Source: 66-474 sp035688305 (GTDB lineage: Bacteria > Pseudomonadota > Gammaproteobacteria > Xanthomonadales > Rhodanobacteraceae). From it: a DNA stretch of 64,000 nucleotides. Below the pieces are notes generated by a model. That model ran no database searches, was not told where the DNA came from, and saw only the letters and a list, made by a program, of their open reading frames with translations. Position numbers and translations under genes: made by a program. The number at the start of each line of letters is the position of its first letter. Position 1 is the stretch's first letter. Below are positions 53,735 through 62,384 of the stretch, in pieces. The stretch covers positions 1-64,000 of the forward strand of contig DASSNC010000013.1 in the NCBI GenBank assembly GCA_035688305.1, read 5' to 3'.

Positions 53735-53810
53735 TGGTGCCGACAGTCTGACTCGAACAGACGACCTACCGCTTACAAGGCGGTTGCTCTACCAACTGAG
53801 CTATGCCGGC
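53735..53810 (-). tRNA. tRNA-Thr (anticodon TGT)
   Basis: A 76-base tRNA including an encoded CCA. The acceptor stem is GCCGGCA against TGTCGGC, the anticodon loop CTTGTAA carries TGT, and the T-loop reads TTCGAGTC. It lies between the SPOR-domain gene and the Hpt gene on the same strand. Confidence 0.97.
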
Positions 53811-53847
53811 ATCACCGCGGACATGATCGCAGGTGCCGCCACCGGGA

Positions 53848-54513
53848 TCAAAAACAATCGATCGGCTTGGCGATGAGGTCGCTGCGCCCCGGCAGCCACG
53901 CCGTCCACGCAAAGGTGCTGCCCGGCGGCACCGCGAAATCGACCCAGTACGCCGGTTCGGTGTCGATGCGTTGCTTGGCCTCGGCAGCGAAGCCCGCTTG
54001 TTTCAGCTCCGCCAGACGCTTCTGCGCGTTCGCCTCGTCGCTGAACAGGCCCAGTGAAATCATGTTCTGCTGGTCGCCGGCGGTCACGACGTAGTATTCG
54101 TGGATGCCCTTGGCTTCGAGCTGGCGCGCCTCGTTGAGCGCGGCTTCACGGCTGGCCGCCGCTGGCAGGTAGACCCAGAAGCCGCGCGAGCGGCTCACCG
54201 ATTCCTGGTGATACTGGATGCGCGCCACGTGCGGCGACAAGGATTGCATCGCGGCCCGCATGTCGACATCGGTGGTGAACGGGCCGAGCGTGTGGCAGAC
54301 GTCCCGCAATACGCGCGTCGATGTGGAACCCGTCGCCGGCGTCGCGTCAGGCGGTATTGCAGGGTGCGGATGTTCCGTGAGCAGTTGCAGGGCCGGCACG
54401 CCGGGATCGGTCACCGGCGGCAAGGGCTGCGCCGGTGGGTGCCCGAACAGCAGCCATGCTGCGGCACCCAGGTTCAACGCAAACAACAACAGGAACACGA
54501 GGCGAATGAACAT
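53848..54513 (-). CDS. SPOR-domain envelope protein
   Basis: A 221-aa protein with an N-terminal membrane helix (MFIRLVFLLLFALNLGAAAWLLF), a proline-rich linker and a C-terminal SPOR domain (GFWVYLPAAASREAALNEA, MISLGLFSDEANAQKRLAEL). SPOR domains bind denuded glycan at septa. It is probably a division-linked or wall-associated protein. The ATG at 54513 starts the membrane helix. It follows coaX (stop at 54543) on the same strand, in the birA-coaX-SPOR order. Confidence 0.85.
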   Translation of the reverse strand: MFIRLVFLLLFALNLGAAAWLLFGHPPAQPLPPVTDPGVPALQLLTEHPHPAIPPDATPATGSTSTRVLRDVCHTLGPFTTDVDMRAAMQSLSPHVARIQYHQESVSRSRGFWVYLPAAASREAALNEARQLEAKGIHEYYVVTAGDQQNMISLGLFSDEANAQKRLAELKQAGFAAEAKQRIDTEPAYWVDFAVPPGSTFAWTAWLPGRSDLIAKPIDCF

Positions 54514-54542
54514 CGGACGGCAACCGTGGCGATGGTGCGATT

Positions 54543-55349
54543 CTAAGCGGGTGTCGCCGCACCCGGCGACGGCGATGATGCCCACACTTCCAGTCCGCGC
54601 CAGACGGCGTCATCGAGCAAGCGCGCCGACACGGCGCCCTGCGCATCCAAGGCCGCCTGCAGTGCCGGCGCGCCGCCACCATGCAGCCACAGCCGTTGCG
54701 CGCCAAGCAAGCGCCGATGGCGCGCATGAAACGATTCGATCAACGCCACGGCAGCATCCCGGCAACCGCCACGGATGGCGCGGCCGGTATCGTCCGGATC
54801 CTCATTGGCGGGTCCCGTGAAGGCGTCCGGATTGGTGTCGGCGATCGCAGTGCCTGCCCGCAACGAACGCATCATCAAGTCCGGCGACGGCGCGATCAAA
54901 CCTTGTTGCTGATTACCCTCGGCATCCACGGCATCCAGCGTCAGGGCCGTGCCGCAACCGACGATCACGAACGGCGCACCACCGCTGGCGGCGCGTGCCC
55001 CCGCCATCGCGAGGAAGCGATCGATCCCCAGCCGCGCGGGAACCCTGTACGCATTCGTGATGCCACATCCGCGCCGCGGTGACGACAGCCACTCGATGCG
55101 TGCATCCGGCCACCGACGCAGCGCGTCACGCAAATATGCCGCGCGCTGCCCGGATGCCACCGATGCCACCAACACGCGCTCGGGTTCGGGCCAACCGGCA
55201 AGCGTACTTTCAAGCTCGTGCGCCAGCTCGGGTGAATCCCAATCCATCCCGACCGGCAAACCCGTTTGCCGGGCGTGCGACCAGCGCCCCTTGAGGCGGG
55301 TGTTGCCGAGATCGAACAACCACAAAGCCTGGCCCGTCATTGCTGTCAT
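54543..55349 (-). CDS. coaX: Type III pantothenate kinase CoaX
   Basis: CoaX phosphorylates pantothenate in coenzyme A synthesis. The 268-aa protein has the ASKHA-fold opening WLFDLGNTRLKGRW and the motifs RLGIDRFLAMAGA and IVGCGTALTLDAV. CoaX enzymes are insensitive to CoA feedback and need a monovalent cation. It begins in an ATGA overlap with the birA stop, a common pairing of cofactor genes. Confidence 0.93.
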   Translation of the reverse strand: MTAMTGQALWLFDLGNTRLKGRWSHARQTGLPVGMDWDSPELAHELESTLAGWPEPERVLVASVASGQRAAYLRDALRRWPDARIEWLSSPRRGCGITNAYRVPARLGIDRFLAMAGARAASGGAPFVIVGCGTALTLDAVDAEGNQQQGLIAPSPDLMMRSLRAGTAIADTNPDAFTGPANEDPDDTGRAIRGGCRDAAVALIESFHARHRRLLGAQRLWLHGGGAPALQAALDAQGAVSARLLDDAVWRGLEVWASSPSPGAATPA

Positions 55350-56377
55350 GTCGGCCGCACCGAGACTTCGGCAGAATCCACGCCGCGCATGCCGTTGGCG
55401 GTTTCCACCAGCAAGGCCCCGCGCGCATCGACACCCGCCGCCACGCCTTCGAACACGCCGTGCGCGCCGTCCACGCGCAGCTTGCGCCCGGACAGCGCAT
55501 CCAGCCGCGACCACGCTTGCGCGAACGCGGGGAAGCCCTCGGCATCAAACTTGTCCAGCGCCTCGACGAGGCGCTCGACCAGCGCCGCGGCCAGATCGTT
55601 GCGTGCGGGCGCGCGGGCGCCGCAGATGGATTCGAGATCCGTGCACGGACGCCCCAGCGCCTTGCGCACCATGCCGGGTACGCGCAGGTTGATGCCGACG
55701 CCGATGATCGCGTGGCATGGCCCCATGAATTCGCCGCCGAGTTCCACCAGGATGCCGCCCAGCTTGGCGTCGGCATGCATCAAGTCGTTCGGCCACTTGA
55801 GCGCCACGCCGGCCGCGCCGCAATCCTCCAGTGCCGTGGCCGCGGCAATCCCGGCGACCAGCGACAGGCCCGACAGCGCCGCGTAACCACCTGCGAAGCG
55901 CTTCAGGCACGAGAACTGCAGGTTGGTCGCCGGCGGCGACAGCCATTCACGGCCGCGCCGCCCGCGCCCCGCGCGCTGCCAATCCGCGAACACGAAGGAG
56001 CGGTCGCGCAAGGTGGCGGCCCGGCGGGCAATTTCGCTGGACGTCGAATCCAGCTGCCAGTGGTTTTCCAGCGTGCCGAGGCGACGGCGCAACGCTGCCG
56101 GCAGCCGCGCCCGCACAGCCTCGACATCCAGCAACTGCAGCGGATGCGAGAGCCGGTACCCGTCCGCACCGGTCTGGATTTCGAGGCCCGCCTCACGCAA
56201 GACCCCGACCTGTTTCCACACGGCAGTACGCGACACCCGCAGCCGCCGCGCCAGTTCCGGCCCGCCCACCGGGGCACCGGGCGCCAGCAGCCTCAGCAGC
56301 GGCGGGACGCCGGTCTCGTCTGGATGGCCAACTGCTGGAACCGGCAATTGGGATGTGTCAAGATGGGAATTCGACAT
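55346..56377 (-). CDS. birA: Bifunctional biotin-protein ligase/repressor BirA
   Basis: BirA attaches biotin to the carboxylase carrier protein and represses biotin synthesis. The 343-aa protein has an N-terminal winged helix (PELARRLRVSRTAVWKQV), the catalytic domain with the biotin-AMP loop RAGRGRRGR and the KWPNDL motif, and a C-terminal SH3-like domain. The winged helix makes it the bifunctional type. The ATG at 56377 is used; a start at 56407 is also in frame. coaX overlaps downstream. Confidence 0.94.
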   Translation of the reverse strand: MSNSHLDTSQLPVPAVGHPDETGVPPLLRLLAPGAPVGGPELARRLRVSRTAVWKQVGVLREAGLEIQTGADGYRLSHPLQLLDVEAVRARLPAALRRRLGTLENHWQLDSTSSEIARRAATLRDRSFVFADWQRAGRGRRGREWLSPPATNLQFSCLKRFAGGYAALSGLSLVAGIAAATALEDCGAAGVALKWPNDLMHADAKLGGILVELGGEFMGPCHAIIGVGINLRVPGMVRKALGRPCTDLESICGARAPARNDLAAALVERLVEALDKFDAEGFPAFAQAWSRLDALSGRKLRVDGAHGVFEGVAAGVDARGALLVETANGMRGVDSAEVSVRPT

Positions 56378-56398
56378 GCACTGGGTCCGGGGGCTGTC

Positions 56399-56785
56399 AT
56401 GAAACACCTGTCATTGTGGCTGACGGTGATTTTGCTGGGTGCCACGCCGTTGGCCGCGGCGGCTTTCGATTATGGCCCGAACCAGCCCCTGCTCGCCGCC
56501 AACGCCAGCCTACCGCAGCTTCCGGGTGTGCAAGCACGCGCCGCCGCCGACGGCTCGCAGCCGCATGGCGACGTGCTCGCTGCCAATGCCGACGACGCCA
56601 GTGTGTCCGCAATCGACAGCACCGCGCACGCGCGTACGGCAGCGCCAACGGCGTCCGCGAACCGGTCGACCCGCAACGCGGCCACCGTCAAGTCCAAACC
56701 ACACCGGTCGCCTCCATTGGCCACGCCCGAACCGCTGCCCACGCAGGCAACCTGGCAATCGCTGTTGCCGGGCTCGATCCAGTAA
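56399..56785 (+). CDS. Secreted protein of unknown function
   Basis: A 128-aa protein with a signal peptide (MKHLSLWLTVILLGATPLAAAA). The mature part is low in complexity, rich in Ala, Ser, Thr and Pro, and ends PTQATWQSLLPGSIQ. No domain or motif is recognised. It is divergent from birA, 22 bases away, and convergent with the sensor kinase at 56816. Its composition is close to that of the neighbours. It is less certain to be a real gene than its neighbours. Confidence 0.55.
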   Translation: MKHLSLWLTVILLGATPLAAAAFDYGPNQPLLAANASLPQLPGVQARAAADGSQPHGDVLAANADDASVSAIDSTAHARTAAPTASANRSTRNAATVKSKPHRSPPLATPEPLPTQATWQSLLPGSIQ

Positions 56786-56815
56786 CCCGAACTTGCGCAG
56801 CGCGGCACTTCGCGT

Positions 56816-58216
56816 TCACGCTTCGGGAAAGCTCGCGTGGAAGCACGCGCCGCCAAGCTCGGCGGAGCGGTTGACCTGCAGCGTACCGCGATAGCCGCGC
56901 ACGATGTCCTCGACGATGGCCAGGCCGATGCCGTGGCCCTGCACCCGTTCGTCGCCACGCACCCCGCGCTGCAGCACCCGGTCGATTTGATCGGGCGGAA
57001 TGCCGGGGCCATCGTCTTCCACACGCAGGTCCAGACCCATCCGCCACACGCGCGGACTGGTCGGCGCCAGTTGCTTGACGCTCAGCAACACCCGGTGGTC
57101 CGCCCACTTGAAGGCGTTTTCGAGCAGGTTGCCGAACAGCTCCAGCAAGTCGCCTTCGTCGCCGTGGAAGCACGCGCCCTCGTCGATGTCGAATTCGCAC
57201 AGGATGTTCTTGGCCGCATACACGCGTTCGAGGCTGCGCACGACCGCCTCGGCGTGGGCTTGCACCGGAACCGGTGCGGCGAACGTCGAATGTCCGGACG
57301 ATTTGGCGCGCGCCAACTGGTAGGCGACGATCTGGTCCATGTGCTGCACCTGCGCCAGCAGGTCGTTGCGCACGTCGTTGTCATCGTCGCCCGATTCCAG
57401 GCGTGAGCGTGCCACGGCGAGCGGCGTCTTCAGGCTGTGCGCAAGGTCATCCAACGTGTTGCGGTAGCGCGTCAGGTGTTCGCGCTCGCTCTCGATGAAA
57501 CGATTCAGCCCATACGCCAGCGCGGCGACCTCGCGCGGGTAAGGGCCGCTCAGGCGCTCTGCGCGGCCACGCTCGATCTTGCGCAGGTCTGCGGCCACGC
57601 GTCCAAGCGGAGCAAGGCTCCAGCGCAACAGGATTTGCTGCAGCACGAACAGGGCCAGCCCCAATGCCCCGAGCCAGCCAAACAGGGTGTGCCGGTAGGC
57701 GACCAGGCCCGCCTGGTACACGGCCTCGTTTTCGGCAACGTACACCGTCAATGGATAGCTCTTGCCGTTTTCCAGGATCCATTCCACGCCCTGGCTCAGC
57801 ACGTACATCGGCCCCGCTGCGGTGTTGACCGGCCCGAACCGGACGGTACCGGCCGGCAACAAGTCCTTGAACGGCAACTCGCGGCCGAGCGACGACGCCG
57901 CTTCCCAATGGAAACCGTCCTGGCCGACGATGACGACGTAAAGGCCGGAACCGGGGCGCGCGAAATCCGGGTTCGGCGGCGGCATGTCCGGCGGAATCAC
58001 GCGATCGGAACGATTGCTGACGTCCACCCCGGCAAGGTATGCGTAAACGTAGCTTTGCAAGCGCCCGCGCAATCCGGCCAGCGCCGCCTGTGCGTAGGCG
58101 CGGTCCAGCGCAAAGCCGGTGAGACCGAGGAAGCCGATCAGCACCAGCAAGGTGGCAATGGTCGAGCGCGCGGCAAGCGACAGCGGCTTGCGGGCGTCGG
58201 TGCCCTCGGATTGCAT
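56816..58216 (-). CDS. PhoQ-like sensor histidine kinase
   Basis: A 466-aa kinase with two membrane helices (about 17-40 and 176-196), a periplasmic sensor domain of about 135 residues, a HAMP-like segment, and a dimerisation domain with phospho-acceptor His260 in DDLAHSLKTPLAVA. The ATPase domain follows with N-box LLENAFKWA, G1 VEDDGPGIPP and G2 GHGIGLAIV. The context and the sequence near the histidine resemble PhoQ. The signal it reads is not known. It lies 93 bases downstream of its regulator gene. Confidence 0.88.
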   Translation of the reverse strand: MQSEGTDARKPLSLAARSTIATLLVLIGFLGLTGFALDRAYAQAALAGLRGRLQSYVYAYLAGVDVSNRSDRVIPPDMPPPNPDFARPGSGLYVVIVGQDGFHWEAASSLGRELPFKDLLPAGTVRFGPVNTAAGPMYVLSQGVEWILENGKSYPLTVYVAENEAVYQAGLVAYRHTLFGWLGALGLALFVLQQILLRWSLAPLGRVAADLRKIERGRAERLSGPYPREVAALAYGLNRFIESEREHLTRYRNTLDDLAHSLKTPLAVARSRLESGDDDNDVRNDLLAQVQHMDQIVAYQLARAKSSGHSTFAAPVPVQAHAEAVVRSLERVYAAKNILCEFDIDEGACFHGDEGDLLELFGNLLENAFKWADHRVLLSVKQLAPTSPRVWRMGLDLRVEDDGPGIPPDQIDRVLQRGVRGDERVQGHGIGLAIVEDIVRGYRGTLQVNRSAELGGACFHASFPEA

Positions 58217-58309
58217 CCCGCTACATCCCTCGGATGACCACTACGGCAAGAATGACCGCCGTCATCATTGTCGCACGCGGCCACACCAGACAAACCCCGG
58301 GGATGCCGT

Positions 58310-59002
58310 CTACTCCGTCACCGTCTCGTCGCGCGGAATCGCGAAGCGGTAACCGCGGCCACGCACGGTTTCGATCGGCTTCAGCACGCCTTCGGGATCG
58401 AGTTTGCGGCGCAAGCGGCCGATGAACACTTCCAGCACGTTCGAATCACGGTCGAAGTCCTGCTGGTAGATGTGCTCGGTGAGATCGGCCTTGGACACCA
58501 ATTCGCCGGCATGCAGCATCAGGTATTCGAGCACCTTGTATTCGTAGCTGGTGAGGTCGGCCGACTTGCCATCGACAGTGACACTTTGCGCGGTGGTATC
58601 CAGCCGGATCGGGCCGCACGCCAGCACCGGCTTGGCCCAGCCGGAGGCACGCCGCACCAGCGCGTTGATGCGCGCCAGCAACTCCTCGACGTGGAACGGC
58701 TTGACCAGGTAATCGTCGGCGCCGAACTTCAGGCCCTGCACCTTGTCCTGCCACGACGCGCGCGCGGTGAGGATCAGGATTGGAAAACTGTGGCCTTCCT
58801 TGCGCAGGATTTCGACCAGCTCCATGCCCGAGAGCTTGGGCAAGCCGAGATCGACGATCGCAAGATCGAACGGCACTTCGCGCCCGAGGTACAAGCCTTC
58901 TTCGCCGTCGGCCGCGGCATCCACCGCGAACCCGTCACGCTTCAGGCGCGCCGCGAGCGTTTCGCGCAAGGGCGCTTCGTCTTCCACCAACAGGATGCGC
59001 AT
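58310..59002 (-). CDS. PhoP-like OmpR-family response regulator
   Basis: A 230-aa regulator. The receiver has the acidic pocket (VEDEAP), phospho-acceptor Asp51 in AIVDLGLP and Lys near 101 in LVKPF. The winged helix-turn-helix is OmpR-type (SYEYKVLEYLMLHAGE, then VRGRGYRF). Sequence and pairing with the downstream kinase suggest a PhoP/PhoQ-like system. It starts in a TGATG overlap with the upstream PepSY gene. Confidence 0.92.
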   Translation of the reverse strand: MRILLVEDEAPLRETLAARLKRDGFAVDAAADGEEGLYLGREVPFDLAIVDLGLPKLSGMELVEILRKEGHSFPILILTARASWQDKVQGLKFGADDYLVKPFHVEELLARINALVRRASGWAKPVLACGPIRLDTTAQSVTVDGKSADLTSYEYKVLEYLMLHAGELVSKADLTEHIYQQDFDRDSNVLEVFIGRLRRKLDPEGVLKPIETVRGRGYRFAIPRDETVTE

Positions 59003-59346
59003 CAGTGCCCTCCTTGCCCGGAATCATGGGGACCCGCGCTCGACTTGGGCCGCGGGTTCGAGTGTAACTGCATCACCTTGACCGCGCCCTTCGGCGTCAA
59101 CACCTTGATGCGATAAACCTTGTTGTGGCCGCGCGCCACCGAATCGGCGGCCAGGATGTGGCCGTGGGTCTGGTGCTGCACCTGCCTTACCGCCTGCTCC
59201 AGGCTCAGATGATGCGGAGCTGGCGCTGCCGCCGGCGGTGGTGGTTGCGGCGGCGGGATCGAGTGCTCCGGTGGGCGCGCGAACGCAGCCATGGTGCACA
59301 AGCACAAGGCACTCGCCGCGGCAGCCGAAATCAACGGATATTTCAT
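59002..59346 (-). CDS. PepSY-domain exported protein
   Basis: A 114-aa protein with a signal peptide (MKYPLISAAAASALCLCTMAAFA), a proline-rich linker, and a PepSY-like domain (LSLEQAVRQVQHQTHGHILAADSV, then VYRIKVLTPKGAVKVMQL). PepSY domains are thought to bind or inhibit peptidases or act as sensors. It directly precedes and overlaps the response regulator, a recurrent partner arrangement for PhoP/PhoQ-like systems, so it may modulate the kinase. The ATG at 59346 is used. Confidence 0.82.
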   Translation of the reverse strand: MKYPLISAAAASALCLCTMAAFARPPEHSIPPPQPPPPAAAPAPHHLSLEQAVRQVQHQTHGHILAADSVARGHNKVYRIKVLTPKGAVKVMQLHSNPRPKSSAGPHDSGQGGH

Positions 59347-59455
59347 GACCACGAAGGCCCGTATTGCTGCGACATCGGGTTAGATGATGCCGTGAGCCAT
59401 TGAATTCGTGCTGAACACGTGGCGCCCGCCATGGCACGAACCCGCTCCGGAGGGG

Positions 59456-60451
59456 TCACGCCGCCTGCCGCGGGACACTGCCGGTGACCGCCAGCAGGGC
59501 CGCTTCGATGGTTGCCCAATCCGCGTCCGCGACATGCGCCCCTTCAGACAACACACGGCGAAACGCCTTGCCGCCCGGCTCGCCATGGAACAGGCCCAGC
59601 AGATGGCGGGTGATCGCCGCCAGGCGCACGCCCTTGCCCAACTGGGCCTCGACGTACGGACGCAACTGGCGCAACACCGCAACCCGCGCAGGCGGTTCAT
59701 GTCCGTGCAGCGCCGCGTCGATGCACGCCAGCGCGTAGGGGTCGTGGTAGGCAAGCCGTCCCAGCATCACGCCATCGACATGGCCAAGGTGTTCGCGCAC
59801 AGCGGGCAGTCCGTCGATGCCGCCATTGACGATCACGGCGAGGTCCGGAAATTCGTGCTTGAGGCGATACACGCGCTGATAGTTGAGCGGCGGGACTTCG
59901 CGGTTCTGCTTCGGCGACAAGCCCTGCAACCAGGCCTTGCGCGCATGCACGATCAACACGCGCACCCCGGCGTCGACCATCCGCGCGGCGAACGCGAACA
60001 GGTCGGCATCGTCGTCCTGGTCATCCACGCCGATGCGGCATTTCACCGTCACCGGCACGGTCACCGCTGCGCGCATCGCGCGCACGCAATCGGCCACCAG
60101 TTCCGGCTCGCGCATCAGGCACGCGCCGAAGCGCCCGGACTGCACGCGATCGGATGGACACCCCACATTGAGATTGATCTCGTCGTAGCCGGCGTCGGCG
60201 CCGTAGCGTGCGGCCTGCGCAAGCTCGACCGGATCGGCGCCGCCCAGTTGCAGCGCCACCGGGTGCTCGACGGGATCGTGCGCGAGCAGGTGCAGGCGAT
60301 CGCCCCGCACCAACGCCGCCGAGGTCACCATCTCGGTGTACAGGCGGGCGTGCGGACTGAGCAGGCGGTGGAAATGCCGGCAATGCCGGTCGGTCCAATC
60401 CATCATCGGCGCCACGCACAGGCGCCATGGGTTTGCGGCATGCCGGTCCAT
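59456..60451 (-). CDS. dusA: tRNA-dihydrouridine synthase DusA
   Basis: DusA reduces uridine 20/20a in tRNA D-loops. The 331-aa FMN enzyme has the opening CVAPMMDWTDRHCRHFHRLL, the catalytic Cys in NLNVGCPSDRV, and HARKAWLQGLSPKQNREVPP, which is DusA-type. The ATG at 60451 is chosen: a TATCAT box lies exactly 6 bases upstream, and using the GTG at 60457 would place the start against that box. It is monocistronic. Confidence 0.95.
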   Translation of the reverse strand: MDRHAANPWRLCVAPMMDWTDRHCRHFHRLLSPHARLYTEMVTSAALVRGDRLHLLAHDPVEHPVALQLGGADPVELAQAARYGADAGYDEINLNVGCPSDRVQSGRFGACLMREPELVADCVRAMRAAVTVPVTVKCRIGVDDQDDDADLFAFAARMVDAGVRVLIVHARKAWLQGLSPKQNREVPPLNYQRVYRLKHEFPDLAVIVNGGIDGLPAVREHLGHVDGVMLGRLAYHDPYALACIDAALHGHEPPARVAVLRQLRPYVEAQLGKGVRLAAITRHLLGLFHGEPGGKAFRRVLSEGAHVADADWATIEAALLAVTGSVPRQAA

Positions 60452-60457
60452 GCGCAC

Positions 60458-60463
60458 ATGATA
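60458..60463 (-). promoter_or_regulatory. Putative -10 box of a leaderless dusA transcript
   Basis: TATCAT on the minus strand, 6 bases before the dusA ATG at 60451; a TTAAGC 18 bases further upstream is a weak -35. No Shine-Dalgarno motif is present. Confidence 0.45.
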
Positions 60464-60532
60464 GTTGCGACCGCAGCAATTGCTTAACGTGAGGCTGCGT
60501 ACACTCGCAATCCCGTTCCGGCGAGCACCGCC

Positions 60533-61408
60533 ATGCGCCTGTCACTGCTGAAGTGCCCGACCGTGGCTTTGGCCACGCTTGCCCTCGCCGCATGCCAGCA
60601 GCCGTCCGGCAACCCGCCGCCGGCATCAGCCGGGTACGCCGCGGCGGCCGGGGATTCCAGCAGCGCACCCGTGATCGCCGCTCAGCCGGCATCAGCCGAC
60701 AGCGTGGGCCTGCCCGGCGACCATACCGAGACGACGCAGTACAAGATCGCGATCAGCATGCCGAACCTGCCCGACACGGCGAAACCGCTGGCGGGCGCAC
60801 TGCGCACCACGGCCGACGCCGCCAAGCGCCAGTTCCTGCAAGCCTTGCCGGATCCCGATGAGGGTTCAGCTTCGCCCCGTCAGCAATTTGCATTGCATCT
60901 CGCGTTCACGGTTGCCGCGCGCACTGCCGCCTTCACCAGCGTGCGCGAGACCGGCGAGGTGGACACCGGCGGCGCGCATCCGGCGCCGGTCGAGGGCAGC
61001 TTCGTGTTCGATCACAAGGCCAACAGCGTGATCACGCTGGATGATCTGTTCGCGCAACCCGATCGCGCGCGCAAGGCGCTCGCGGACTTCGCGCGCGCGG
61101 CGCTGGCGAAACGGCTGCTGGCCAACGCGCCCGAGCCCGGTGAAGCGTCACCCACGGCGAGCCGGGAATGGATGACCAACATGCAGCAGATGCTGGATTA
61201 CGGCACCCAGCCGACCAACGTCAACTTCGCGCTGTTCGTGGTGCGCGCGGGCGCCGCCAACGACGCGCCAAGCCCGGGCCTGACCCTCGTGTTTCCGCCC
61301 TACCAGGTCGCGCCTTACAGCGACGGCACCCAGACCGTCGATGTGCCTGCAAGCGTATTCGCGGCGTTCCTGAAACCGGCCTATCGAGCCGATTTCGCGG
61401 CACCGTAA
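60533..61408 (+). CDS. DUF3298-like periplasmic lipoprotein
   Basis: A 291-aa lipoprotein. The lipobox is LALAAC (Cys21). After an Ala/Ser-rich linker the mature part has a DUF4163/DUF3298 pattern: HLAFTVAARTAAFTSVRETG, TGGAHPAPVEGSFVFDHKA, and the late FPPYQVAPYSDGTQTVDVP. Relatives include anti-sigma RsiV-type proteins and lysozyme-binding domains, but the role here is unknown. A TACACT element lies about 30 bases before the ATG. Confidence 0.85.
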   Translation: MRLSLLKCPTVALATLALAACQQPSGNPPPASAGYAAAAGDSSSAPVIAAQPASADSVGLPGDHTETTQYKIAISMPNLPDTAKPLAGALRTTADAAKRQFLQALPDPDEGSASPRQQFALHLAFTVAARTAAFTSVRETGEVDTGGAHPAPVEGSFVFDHKANSVITLDDLFAQPDRARKALADFARAALAKRLLANAPEPGEASPTASREWMTNMQQMLDYGTQPTNVNFALFVVRAGAANDAPSPGLTLVFPPYQVAPYSDGTQTVDVPASVFAAFLKPAYRADFAAP

Positions 61409-61465
61409 CTGCGCAAAACCTGACTGTCCGCCGATCGCGTCGGCGGCCGCAGCCGCCGTCCCGGA

Positions 61466-62131
61466 TCAGGCGTGTCCCGGCAGGACGTACAGCAGCACCG
61501 CAAAGAAATGCAGCGTGCTGCCGGTAAGCACCAACGCGTGCCACAACGCGTTGTGATAGCGCAACTTGCGCAACAGGTGGAAGGGCACGCCCAGGGTGTA
61601 GGCCACACCACCCGCAAGCAGCAGCGCGGTGCCGCCCGCGTGCAGGCGCTCGAACAGCGTCCCGAAGGTCAGCATGCCGAGCCAGCCCATCGTGAGGTAC
61701 AGCGCGATTTCCAGCGGGCGGTTCCCGCGCAGGCGCGTGAACTGCAAGACGGTGCCGATTCCGGCGAGCGTCCAGATTGCGCCGAACAACCACCAGCCGC
61801 GGGCGCCGCCCAGGGCCAACAGTGCAAACGGGGTGTAGGTACCGGCAATCAGGAGGTAAATCGCGATGTGATCCAGCCGCGCCAGCAAGCGCGGCGCGAC
61901 ATGCACCGGCAGCGCGTGGTACACGGTCGAGATCGAATACAGCAACACCAGCGCGGCGCCGAATACCGCGCAAGCCGTCACGTCCAAGGCACCGCCGTCT
62001 GCCGCGGCGAACGCCACCAGCGTGGCCAGGCCGACGATGCTGAGCAGGACGCCGAAGCCCTGCACCACGTTGTTGGCGACCTCTTCGCCGAAGGTGTATC
62101 CGGCCGACGACAACCAGCCCGTGCGTTCCAT
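61466..62131 (-). CDS. Hemolysin III/PAQR-family membrane protein (YqfA-like)
   Basis: A 221-aa protein with seven hydrophobic helices. Conserved sites include NNVVQGFG near the start, STVYHALP in the middle and HNALWHALVLTGSTLHFFAV near the end; the histidines are metal ligands in PAQR relatives. The family name does not prove haemolytic activity. It may act in membrane-lipid homeostasis. The start is an ATG at 62131. Confidence 0.86.
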   Translation of the reverse strand: MERTGWLSSAGYTFGEEVANNVVQGFGVLLSIVGLATLVAFAAADGGALDVTACAVFGAALVLLYSISTVYHALPVHVAPRLLARLDHIAIYLLIAGTYTPFALLALGGARGWWLFGAIWTLAGIGTVLQFTRLRGNRPLEIALYLTMGWLGMLTFGTLFERLHAGGTALLLAGGVAYTLGVPFHLLRKLRYHNALWHALVLTGSTLHFFAVLLYVLPGHA

Positions 62132-62384
62132 CCCTTTACCCTCGAAGACGCATCATCCATTCGATCGTTGAGCCATGCCACGCCAAGGCACACCAGCGAT
62201 CGCGTGGCTCACCCGTGCACACATTCACCAGAGCCTACATGCCAGTTTGTGAGGAAAACGCACACGCTCGGCGCCGCAGGGCTCCCATTGCCGATCGGCG
62301 CTGCCGTGGAAAATCAAGCCACCGACGACGCCCCGGCTTCGCATGCAGCGGACCACCGCCACGCAGCGCGGGACGCCCGCACGA
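62132..62384. other. Gap between the hemolysin III gene and the exported protein
   Basis: About 253 bases with no supported gene, RNA or repeat. It presumably holds the promoter of the hemolysin III-like gene. Confidence 0.4.
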
